From Sphingomonas sp. (GTDB taxonomy: Bacteria; Pseudomonadota; Alphaproteobacteria; Sphingomonadales; Sphingomonadaceae): DNA of 28,121 nucleotides. How positions within the stretch are numbered: the first letter of the stretch is position 1; the number at the start of each line of letters is the position of its first letter. Where the stretch lies: assembly GCA_025936675.1 (NCBI GenBank), contig JAICSX010000031.1, positions 1-28,121 of the forward strand. Direction: 5' to 3'. Shown here in pieces: positions 17,101 to 23,602 of the stretch. The translations under genes were made by a program, and so were the position numbers. The notes beneath the pieces were generated by a model. The model saw nothing but the letters and a program-made list of their open reading frames with translations. It was not told where the DNA came from and made no database searches.

Positions 17101-17773
17101 GTATCAGCAGACGTACGACTTCCTGCCTGGTTTCCTGAGCGGCTTCGGCCTCAGCGCGAACTATACTTATGTTACGAGCAAGGGCATCCCGAACTCATTC
17201 CTGAACGGGGGTTCGGCGGTGACCAATGTGTCGGTGGCCGGTGTCCCCGGCAACTTGCCGCTCGCGCAATTGTCGAAGCACACGATCAACATCGAACCAT
17301 TCTACGAAAAGGGCCCGATCTCGATCCGCGTGGCGTACAACTGGCGCTCAAAGTTCCTGCTCACTGAAGCGGACGTTATTCAGCCCTATTTCCCGATCTG
17401 GCAGGCTGCGACCGGTGGGCTGGACGCTTCGGCTTTCTATACCATCAGCCCCGCTTTGAAGATCGGTATTCAGGCTCAGAATCTGACGAACACCGTGACC
17501 AAGACCCTGCAAGAGTACACCTCGAGCGGAATGTTGGGACCGCGGACCTACTTCATGCAGGATCGCAGGTTCGCGTTCATCGCCCGCGGCACGCTTGGCG
17601 GATCGAGGGCGGCACCGCCGCCGCCACCGCCGCCGGTAGCTCCGCCGCCTCCGCCGCCGGAAACGCAGACCTGTCCGGATGGATCGGTAATCGCCGTGAC
17701 TTCTACCTGTCCGGCGCCGCCGCCTCCACCGGCGCCGCCTCCACCGGCGCCGGCGCCGGAACGCGGATCGTAA
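14153..17773 (+). CDS. TonB-dependent outer-membrane receptor, probable xylo-oligosaccharide uptake
   Basis: A 1206-residue receptor. The signal peptide (about 1-38) ends AYA-QD. A low-complexity linker follows, then a TonB-box-like AIVVTGIRQS (82-91), the plug domain (PDRSVTEALQRVPGV, ITIRGL, VEVYKEQTADRLEGG) and a long beta-barrel to about residue 1150 (DRRFAFIARGTLGG). The size is typical of the large TBDRs in carbohydrate loci of sphingomonads, Caulobacter and Xanthomonas. After the barrel come 56 extra residues: proline runs around a CPDGSVIAVTSTC segment. The ribosome site is GGAGGGG about 7 nt before the ATG. The gene sits behind operator B and is followed by a strong terminator. The transported ligand is inferred from the xylan-degrading neighbours. 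Confidence 0.92.
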   Translation: MLLRAKEHTDSARYSALLRSGASLIAICAIGAAVPAYAQDTQTNPPSTNSEPVAGAGQVQGKAKGSNSVANSTNPDAGRGGAIVVTGIRQSLRSAQQIKRNSDTVEDVITAQDIGALPDRSVTEALQRVPGVAMTRFAGASDPDHFSAEGSSITIRGLTFTASQFNGRDTFSTGVYGQAINFQDVPAELLGSVEVYKEQTADRLEGGLSGTVNMNLRLPFDNKGLHIGYDIEADYGDFAKKWSPVGSILVSDNWDTNIGRIGLLGAASYSRLFVRSDGLAVSNFQTRNGQFGPGLNGTAAVCRNPLPLSSGDTQGFPPSIPLTDPATQVNTPCFGTPPAGANGFADWSPLQYAPVGIQFRTQDTDRIRRGYAGAFQWQSLDRRALLTAQFLRSHATESWTEHVYETGSDLAEYDTYPLGCQPNGGQIAQCPNGGFTNYTYNDQGVFQSGYITLPYAYHGGTNIVGDRVPGGGEQTTLNNRQVHDSNIVQDQSVNFKFSPTPHWDINLDGQYVFAKHDTLDFEIVGSNYVDQELDLTGNLPVGVLHKPNTLNYTWGGANSPTLNGQTDQQYLTDPRHEFWRSAMDHIEHSRGHEWAFQEDTGYKFLNDGFLQELKFGARYADRQQNIKYTTYNWGDISETWTTAVFMDQVGIPGGQASLYNVDNFFRGEVPGPPPAWYYNGTLNSPTGYAQGVAFAQYVETHGGNASGWTPLAGRANAVDGPFTPSDLQTVGQKTADAYAMLRFGNDTPIFGDVRMAGNIGIRYVHDNLSSSGFIGAPTQQQIGVNQPFLTPNPPQFDANGNQILGRCSIPPNAPPGFKLPGICAIGASGYAALQQFATGLTTPDTAKTKNTYWLPSLNLKFSLTPDLIFRLAASKDLARPALADIRNYLTFSLDQNGNLNSTAGNPYLKAMTSDNFDATLEWYFGGSHVGSLTAAAFIKNIHNYIYQALTSREVTSNGVTVDTAIRGGANYSGTGKVRGFEIAYQQTYDFLPGFLSGFGLSANYTYVTSKGIPNSFLNGGSAVTNVSVAGVPGNLPLAQLSKHTINIEPFYEKGPISIRVAYNWRSKFLLTEADVIQPYFPIWQAATGGLDASAFYTISPALKIGIQAQNLTNTVTKTLQEYTSSGMLGPRTYFMQDRRFAFIARGTLGGSRAAPPPPPPPVAPPPPPPETQTCPDGSVIAVTSTCPAPPPPPAPPPPAPAPERGS

Positions 17774-17788
17774 GAGCCGAAGAAAGCG

Positions 17789-17821
17789 AGGCCCCTCCCC
17801 TGCGGAGGGGCTTCTTTTTTG
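17789..17821 (+). terminator. Rho-independent terminator after the TBDR gene
   Basis: GCCCCTCC (17791-17798) pairs perfectly with GGAGGGGC (17804-17811) across a 5-nt loop, followed by TTCTTTTTT. It lies 17 nt after the TBDR stop and 31 nt beyond the convergent GH67 stop. The T-run is on the plus strand only, so it chiefly ends the receptor transcript. Confidence 0.9.
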
Positions 17822-17851
17822 TCGACCAGAGCGTGCTTTACGTCGTCGACG

Positions 17852-20044
17852 TCATCGAAGGCAGGACGGGGGCTCCCTGCCAGCGGCGCATAACGTGCGC
17901 GGATCGATGCGCGGAATCTTGAACCCCGGAATCGTATCGAAATGCACGGCTTGGTACCATGCCAGCGAATGCGCCGGCTGTGAGTGACCAGGTGGCAGCG
18001 GGAGCTTTGACAGGCTTTGCCAATAAGCGATCGACGCATCGCGCCACCATCGTGCTTCGAGGACTTGCCGGTCGAGATCGGCGCTGACCGCGTCGAACCG
18101 CTTGGCGTCTATAAACGGCCGCAGTGACTGCCACTCGTGCCTGTTCGCTTCGACCTCGCGCACGCCACGATCATAGTCGTCGATCAGCGCGTGCCAAAGC
18201 GTCTGTGCCGAACGCATTTCGTACGTCCACGGCAGATGGTGAAAGAAGAGAAGATTCTTGTCCGGGATTGTAGCAAGGCTGGCGAATGTGTCGGCGACCG
18301 CGGGCGCATATTGGGCGACTGCATTGCTTCCGGTCTTCGTCCTGTCGAACCCAATCCCGCGGGCATCAGCCTTGTTGTAGTAACAGGGATTCCAGTTCGC
18401 CTGGGCGAAGCTGCACGACCATGGCGCAGGTCCATAGTGATGGTCGTTCTGGAACTGATGCACGAGACCTAGCGGAGTCATGTAGTCGACTGCGGCTTCT
18501 CGGGATCGAACCATCATCGCCGTGATAGCCTTCACGGCGCGAGAATCGCTGGTCCACGTCATCCCGATCCATTCGCCGGCGATTTGCTGCGGTGACAGCG
18601 ACGGGTTCCACGCGAGGCGTCCGAACGCATACCAGTTCGCCTGGTTAAAGTTGGAGCCCGCCCAGTCGCGATCGCCCCCGACATTCGCCACGCCCGCCAT
18701 CAAGTTGATCGTCGATTTGACCGGCGTGCCGCAACGCGGAGAGCAAGTGTCAGAGTTCAACACTTCACTCCACATCGGCGCGAGAAACGCGATCCCATCG
18801 GTACCGCCGAGATATTCGCGCGTGAGTTGCACCTCGAGCCCGACCTTCGAATGCCGCATCTGCCCGAACAACGGTGAAAAGGGTTCGCGCGGCTGGAAGT
18901 CGATCGGCCCGTTCTTCACCTGGACGATCACATTACTCCGGAACTTCCCGTCGAGCGGCTTGAACTCGTCATAAGCTTGCTTGGCGCGATCTTCCTTGGT
19001 CGCGGCATAGACGAACGCACGCCAGAGTACGGTGCCGCCATGCGGCGCGAGGGCGGCGGCGATGACGTTGGCACCGTCCGCTTGCGTCCGATGATAGTCC
19101 CATGGGCCAGGCTCGCCTTCGCTGTTCGCCTTCACGAGGAATCCGCCAAAATCGGGAATCAGCCGATAGATCTCGTCGGTCTTGTCGCTCCACCAGGATC
19201 GCACCTGCGGATCGAACGGATCGGCCGACTTGAGATGACCGACATCGACGGGACTGCTGAACCTGGCCGAAAGATAGACCCGGATTGCGTAGGGCCGGAG
19301 CACATCGGCAACCGCGGCGACCTTTGCCAGATATTCCGATGTGAGGATTCTCGGGTCGGCATTGACGCTGTTGAGCACGACGCCGTTGATCCCGATCGAA
19401 GCATCGGCGCGCGCGTAATCGACGTAGCGCTCGCTAACTTTTGGGAGCGACGCCCAATCCCAAATCGAGGGGCCGGCGTAGCCACGCTCCACGGTTCGAT
19501 CGAGATTGTCCCAGTGGTCGAGCATCCGCAGCGGATAAGCAGGGGTCGAGCGGAGATTGAGATTGTCGAGCCGGTGCCCGAACTGCATCTCCCTGATGAG
19601 CGCGAAGGTGCCGTAGAGCACGCCTGCGCCGCTGTTGCCCGTAACGACGAGGGTCCGGCCGCCCGGCGCACTGATACTGCGGATGAGGTAACCTTCGGGT
19701 CCCAAGCCAGTGGTGCTTATCCCGCTGACGCCAGCCTTCTTCAGGTCGTCGGCGGTTCCGAGCACGACTTCGCCGCGCCTTCGGTCGATCCGCCCATGGG
19801 GCGCGGTGTGAAGCAAACCGGCAATCGCGCGATCGAGTTCGTGCGTGGCAGTTATGACGCGCGGATCGTGGCCGTATGCTACGACGCGCTGGAGCTGTGG
19901 GCACTCGCGTGCCGCCGCTGCCGCGGGCAAGGGATCGTAACGAAGCCACAGGGCATAGCCGTCGTCGGCTCTGACTGCGGCCGACGAAGCCAGCAGCGCC
20001 AGTGCTGTACCGGCTGTCCTCAACAGGCGCGGTGAATCGCTCAT
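17852..20044 (-). CDS. aguA: GH67 alpha-glucuronidase
   Basis: Removes (4-O-methyl)glucuronic acid from the non-reducing end of decorated xylo-oligosaccharides. About 730 residues with a signal peptide (to AAVRA, about 25), so it is periplasmic. Catalytic residues sit at a constant +17 offset from those I recall for Cellvibrio GlcA67A: general acid Glu309 in ANSEGEPGP, and the base pair Asp382 in NGPIDFQPREP and Glu410 in TREYLGG. The length agrees with the family. ATG 20044 is chosen over GTG 20056 because it gives a compact signal peptide. The gene is divergent from the GH10 xylanase with operator C between them, and convergent with the TBDR. Many intracellular GH67 enzymes lack a signal peptide; export here suggests periplasmic oligosaccharide trimming. 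Confidence 0.93.
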   Translation of the reverse strand: MSDSPRLLRTAGTALALLASSAAVRADDGYALWLRYDPLPAAAAARECPQLQRVVAYGHDPRVITATHELDRAIAGLLHTAPHGRIDRRRGEVVLGTADDLKKAGVSGISTTGLGPEGYLIRSISAPGGRTLVVTGNSGAGVLYGTFALIREMQFGHRLDNLNLRSTPAYPLRMLDHWDNLDRTVERGYAGPSIWDWASLPKVSERYVDYARADASIGINGVVLNSVNADPRILTSEYLAKVAAVADVLRPYAIRVYLSARFSSPVDVGHLKSADPFDPQVRSWWSDKTDEIYRLIPDFGGFLVKANSEGEPGPWDYHRTQADGANVIAAALAPHGGTVLWRAFVYAATKEDRAKQAYDEFKPLDGKFRSNVIVQVKNGPIDFQPREPFSPLFGQMRHSKVGLEVQLTREYLGGTDGIAFLAPMWSEVLNSDTCSPRCGTPVKSTINLMAGVANVGGDRDWAGSNFNQANWYAFGRLAWNPSLSPQQIAGEWIGMTWTSDSRAVKAITAMMVRSREAAVDYMTPLGLVHQFQNDHHYGPAPWSCSFAQANWNPCYYNKADARGIGFDRTKTGSNAVAQYAPAVADTFASLATIPDKNLLFFHHLPWTYEMRSAQTLWHALIDDYDRGVREVEANRHEWQSLRPFIDAKRFDAVSADLDRQVLEARWWRDASIAYWQSLSKLPLPPGHSQPAHSLAWYQAVHFDTIPGFKIPRIDPRTLCAAGREPPSCLR

Positions 20045-20063
20045 TGTCGCGCCCACGCTAGCC

Positions 20064-20077
20064 TGTTAGCGCTATCA
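20064..20077. promoter_or_regulatory. LacI-type operator C
   Basis: TGTTAGCGCTATCA, palindromic at six of seven pairs. It sits in the middle of the 51-nt gap between the divergent GH67 and GH10 genes, 19 nt from one start and 18 nt from the other. One site can therefore regulate both genes. Confidence 0.8.
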
Positions 20078-20095
20078 TCGTAAGAGGAGAGACAA

Positions 20096-21244
20096 TTGCG
20101 GCTAACTCGACGCCAAAGCTTGGCCGGTGCGGGTGCACTGCTTGCGGCAGGCTCCGTTCCATCTTTCGGGCGACCGTCGCCGCCTTCGCTGAACAAGCTC
20201 GCGAACCTGAGCGGCCGACGATTTGGCTCGGCGGTGGCGTGGGCGCCGCCAGGTTCCGACACCGGAAGCTTCACCAATCCCCGCTACGCGGCGATCCTCG
20301 AACGTGAATGCAAGCTGCTCGTGCCCGAAAACCAGCTCAAGTGGCAATGGGTTCGGCGATCTCGCGAGAGCTTCGACTTCCGCGCCTTCGACGCAATCGC
20401 TGACTACGCCGAAAAGCATGGATTTGCGCTCCGCGGCCACACGCTCTTCTGGACGCCGACTAAATGGTATCCGAAGTGGCTTGCCGAGACGCAGTTCCGT
20501 TCGCCCGCCGAGGCTGAACAGCTGCTCGCCGATCATGTGCGCACCGTCTGCCGCCGCTATGGGACGCGGGTTTATTCCTATGACGTTGTGAACGAGGCAG
20601 TGCAGCCGGAAACCGGGCAGATCCGCGACACGAACGTCACGCGTGCGCTTGGCGGCGAGCATTTCCTCGACCTGATGTTCCACACGGCGCGCGACGAGGC
20701 CCCGCACGCGCTGCTGGTCTACAACGATTATATGAGCTGGGAGCGCAACCCGGTCGATGAGATACATATTAAGGGCGTCTTGAAGCTGCTCGAAGGCTTC
20801 AAGAAGCGCGGAACGCCGGTCGATGCACTCGGCGTCCAGTCGCACATCCGATTGCTGAAGGACGCATCTGTGGCTGAGATCGTTCGTGAGTCAGAAGGGC
20901 CGTGGCGGCGATTCCTCGATGAGGCCGTCGGCATGGGCTACAAGCTCATCGTCACCGAGTTCGACGTGAACGATCATGCGGCACCGACCAATATCGCGGC
21001 ACGTGATCGCATGGTCGCAGACTATGGCCACGCCTATCTCGACCTGATGCTGAGCTACCCCCAGCTCGGCGACCTGCTCGCTTGGGGCATGGTCGACCGC
21101 TACAGCTGGCTCGATAATTTCGATCCGCGCGCCGACAAGACGATGAAGCGCGGCACACCCTATGATGTAAACTTCCGACCCAAGCTGTTGCACCAAGCGA
21201 TGGCCGATGCGTTCCGATCAGCGTCATCGCGCCACATCAGCTGA
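20096..21244 (+). CDS. GH10 endo-beta-1,4-xylanase
   Basis: Cleaves the xylan backbone internally. A 382-residue single-domain GH10 enzyme with no carbohydrate-binding module. The N-terminus MRLTRRQSLAGAGALLAAG has a twin-arginine (TRRQSL) pattern, so Tat export to the periplasm is likely. Motifs: GHTLFWTPTKWYPKW (substrate-binding His and Trp), acid/base Glu167 in DVVNEAV, YNDY, VDALGVQSH and nucleophile Glu288 in VTEFDV. The start is TTG 20096, supported by AGAGGAGA 6-10 nt upstream; no in-frame ATG precedes the signal. It is the first gene of a coupled run with the lipoprotein, aldo/keto reductase and CE4 genes, and is divergent from GH67 across operator C. Size and export suggest action on imported xylo-oligosaccharides rather than bulk xylan. 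Confidence 0.93.
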   Translation: MRLTRRQSLAGAGALLAAGSVPSFGRPSPPSLNKLANLSGRRFGSAVAWAPPGSDTGSFTNPRYAAILERECKLLVPENQLKWQWVRRSRESFDFRAFDAIADYAEKHGFALRGHTLFWTPTKWYPKWLAETQFRSPAEAEQLLADHVRTVCRRYGTRVYSYDVVNEAVQPETGQIRDTNVTRALGGEHFLDLMFHTARDEAPHALLVYNDYMSWERNPVDEIHIKGVLKLLEGFKKRGTPVDALGVQSHIRLLKDASVAEIVRESEGPWRRFLDEAVGMGYKLIVTEFDVNDHAAPTNIAARDRMVADYGHAYLDLMLSYPQLGDLLAWGMVDRYSWLDNFDPRADKTMKRGTPYDVNFRPKLLHQAMADAFRSASSRHIS

Positions 21245-21255
21245 TGGAGGTCGAC

Positions 21256-21636
21256 ATGGAATCGAAGACAATTCTGCTGTCATTGGGATTAGCGGCTTGC
21301 ACGGCGCAGCCGGCACCACCTCCGCCCGCGGTAGCGCTGGGCGGGCAGGTCAGCTGCATCGACCTGAAGCTCGTCACGTCGCGTCGCATACTGCCGCCGG
21401 CGTCGGTGCTGTTCGAGATGGCGGGCACGACCAGTTATCGTACGGACCTGGTCGGGGGCTGCCCGAGCGCGGCACGCGCTGACGCAAATTCGATCGTACA
21501 GACGGAAAGCCAGGGCACGCAGCTCTGCGAAAACGACCATATCAAGATCTATGACCCGACTGAGGCAAAGGCGACGGGTACGGGCGCCTTTCCGCAGTGC
21601 CGCGTGGGCAAGTTCACGGCGGTGTCCAACCGCTGA
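21256..21636 (+). CDS. Small lipoprotein, DUF6491-like
   Basis: A 126-residue protein with a short signal and lipobox (LSLGLAAC), so it is probably lipidated. After a Pro-rich spacer the mature part reads CIDLKLVTSRRILPPASVLFEMAG, then YRTDLVGGCP, LCENDHIKIYD and CRVGKFTAV. This pattern of four conserved cysteines with a short beta-rich core resembles the DUF6491 family as I remember it; the function is unknown. Start 21256 has GGAGG about 6 nt upstream; ATG at 21244, which overlaps the xylanase stop, is an alternative but has no ribosome site of its own. It lies between a xylanase and an aldo/keto reductase in a tightly packed operon, so a role in xylan use, envelope stress or redox is possible but not shown. 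Confidence 0.7.
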   Translation: MESKTILLSLGLAACTAQPAPPPPAVALGGQVSCIDLKLVTSRRILPPASVLFEMAGTTSYRTDLVGGCPSAARADANSIVQTESQGTQLCENDHIKIYDPTEAKATGTGAFPQCRVGKFTAVSNR

Positions 21637-22685
21637 TGATGGTGGTCGATCAGTTCAAGCCCGATGCCCAGCGGTACGACGGCCGAATGCCGTACCGCCG
21701 CTGCGGCCGGAGCGGACTTGATCTTCCGGCAATCTCCTTCGGGCTGTGGCAGAATTTCGGCGGCGTCGACGTTTTCGAGACTGGTCGCGCAATCCTCCGC
21801 CGCGCCTTTGACCTCGGTGTCACCCACTTTGATCTCGCGAACAATTACGGGCCGCCGTATGGCTCGGCCGAGGAGAATTTCGGACGCTGGATGGCGCAGG
21901 ATTTCCGGCCCTTTCGCGATGAGCTGATCATCTCGACCAAGGCCGGTTACGACATGTGGCCGGGACCATACGGCGATGGCGGCTCGCGCAAATATCTGCT
22001 CGCCAGCCTCGACCACAGCCTCAGGCGGATGGGCCTCGATTATGTCGATATTTTCTATTCGCACCGGGTCGATGCGTCGACGCCACTTGAGGAGACGATG
22101 GGCGCCCTCGCCCATGCGCACCGGCAGGGCAAGGCGCTCTATGTCGGAATTTCGTCTTACTCGCCCGAACTGACGCGCAAGGCGTACGAGATTCTGAAAG
22201 GCGAGGGCGTGCCTTTGCTCATCCACCAGCCGAGCTACTCGTTGCTCAACCGCTGGATCGAGGGCGGCCTGCTCGACACGCTGGAAGAGCTCGGCGTCGG
22301 CTGCATCGCTTTCTCGCCGCTCGCGCAGGGAATGCTCACGAACAAATATCTCGGCGGGATTCCGCAGGACGCGCGGGCGGTACGTGGCAAATATTTTCCG
22401 ACGGATGCGCTGACCGAGCAGAACCTGGCCCATCTGCGAGCGCTAAACGATCTGGCGCAGCAGCGCGGCCAGACGCTCGCGCAAATGGCGATCTCCTGGG
22501 TCCTCCGCGATTCACGCGTCACGTCTGCGCTGATCGGTGCGCGCACGGTCGAGCAACTCGAAGATTCACTCACGGCGGTTCGCAACCTTCACTTCAGCGC
22601 CGAGGAACTGACAACGATCGATCACTTCGCGACCGATGCGGGCATCGACATCTGGACGTCGTCGAGGATCAAGGACGTCGAATGA
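21636..22685 (+). CDS. Aldo/keto reductase (YghZ/AKR14-like)
   Basis: A 349-residue NAD(P)H-dependent oxidoreductase, cytoplasmic. The catalytic tetrad is visible: Asp66 and Tyr71 (in DLANNYGPPYGSAEENFG), Lys102 (STKAGYDMWPGPYG) and His143 (YSHRVD). The NYGPPYGSAEENFG block is characteristic of the E. coli YghZ group, which reduces L-glyceraldehyde 3-phosphate and small aldehydes. The ATG at 21636 overlaps the lipoprotein stop (TGATG); a second ATG follows at 21639. The gene overlaps the CE4 gene downstream (ATGA). Its job in a xylan operon is not obvious. Reduction of a sugar aldehyde or detoxification of methylglyoxal-type products are possibilities. Confidence 0.85.
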   Translation: MMVVDQFKPDAQRYDGRMPYRRCGRSGLDLPAISFGLWQNFGGVDVFETGRAILRRAFDLGVTHFDLANNYGPPYGSAEENFGRWMAQDFRPFRDELIISTKAGYDMWPGPYGDGGSRKYLLASLDHSLRRMGLDYVDIFYSHRVDASTPLEETMGALAHAHRQGKALYVGISSYSPELTRKAYEILKGEGVPLLIHQPSYSLLNRWIEGGLLDTLEELGVGCIAFSPLAQGMLTNKYLGGIPQDARAVRGKYFPTDALTEQNLAHLRALNDLAQQRGQTLAQMAISWVLRDSRVTSALIGARTVEQLEDSLTAVRNLHFSAEELTTIDHFATDAGIDIWTSSRIKDVE

Positions 22686-23599
22686 CGCGGGGTGTCGCTG
22701 GTGTTGCGTTGCTTCTGACGTCTTGCGCCAGTGTTCCGGCCAATGATCCGCGACCGGAGATCGCGATCACGATCGACGATTTGCCGGTCCACGCGCCCTA
22801 TGCGCCCGGAGTCACCCCCACCGAAGTTAACGAGCAGATGATCGCGGCGCTAAAGGCGGGCGGCGTTCCAGTCATCGGCTTCGTGAACGGTGTCGGTACG
22901 GAGCAACACCCGGAGACGCTGCAGGTGCTGCCCAAGTGGCGCGCGGCGGGATTGCTCCTTGGCAATCATACCTGGACGCATCCGCACCTCAGCGAGATCA
23001 CCATCCCGCAGTTCGAGGGCGAACTGATGAAGGGCGACCCGTTGCTCTCGCGCCTCGGCGACGGTTCCGACTGGCGTTGGTTTCGCTACCCCTTCCTCGA
23101 TGAGGGCAAGGATGAGGCGCAGCGGACCGCCGCTCGGCAGGTGCTTGCGAAGCATGGCTATCGTGTCGCCGACGTGACGACGAGCTTCTCCGACTGGGCG
23201 TTCACGGGCGCGTGGGCGCGCTGCAACGGGGCAGGGGACCAGGCAGGCGTTTCCGAGCTCGAGCACATGTACATGGACGCGGCGAAGGAAAGCATTTCCG
23301 TCGCTCGTGCCACGGCGCATTCTCTCTACGGGCGCGACATACCCTACGTGCTCCTCATGCATATCAGCGCGATGAGCGCGCATATGATGCCGCAGGTCAT
23401 CACTCTCTATCGCAAGGCCGGCTTCCGCTTTGTGACGATTCAGCGGGCAGAGAGCGACCCGGTCTATCGCGCGGACGTCGATTTATCGCTGCCGGGTCGC
23501 CTACCCGACTGGAAGGTCGCGCAGCAGAAGGGCATCAAGCTGCCGCAGGCGACCGACCTTACGGCGAAGCTCGACGCCATCTGCCAGCCGAAGAGCTGA
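22682..23599 (+). CDS. CE4-type polysaccharide deacetylase lipoprotein
   Basis: A 305-residue NodB-fold protein with a lipobox (LLLTSC, Cys15), so probably membrane-anchored in the periplasm. NodB motifs: TIDDLP (Asp32/Asp33), metal-binding HTWTH (His96, His100) and WFRYPFLDEG (Arg135). This arrangement supports a metal-dependent N- or O-deacetylase; within this locus O-acetyl-xylan is the likely substrate, but peptidoglycan or chitin activity cannot be excluded. It overlaps the aldo/keto reductase by ATGA and is the last gene of the GH10 operon. Its stop lies three bases from the convergent GH3 stop. Confidence 0.82.
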   Translation: MTRGVAGVALLLTSCASVPANDPRPEIAITIDDLPVHAPYAPGVTPTEVNEQMIAALKAGGVPVIGFVNGVGTEQHPETLQVLPKWRAAGLLLGNHTWTHPHLSEITIPQFEGELMKGDPLLSRLGDGSDWRWFRYPFLDEGKDEAQRTAARQVLAKHGYRVADVTTSFSDWAFTGAWARCNGAGDQAGVSELEHMYMDAAKESISVARATAHSLYGRDIPYVLLMHISAMSAHMMPQVITLYRKAGFRFVTIQRAESDPVYRADVDLSLPGRLPDWKVAQQKGIKLPQATDLTAKLDAICQPKS

Positions 23600-23602
23600 C
23601 GC

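Noticed and set aside
17615..17765. CRISPR-like or tandem repeat array in the C/G-rich repeats
   Set aside because: These are proline codon runs in the TBDR tail, without regular repeat/spacer structure.
18977..20035. Long plus-strand open frame (352 codons) opposite GH67
   Set aside because: The minus strand has all GH67 catalytic motifs; the antisense frame is a high-GC shadow without recognisable domains.
22435..22448. AGCGCT-centred match inside the aldo/keto reductase gene
   Set aside because: It lies in coding sequence and matches the consensus poorly outside the core.
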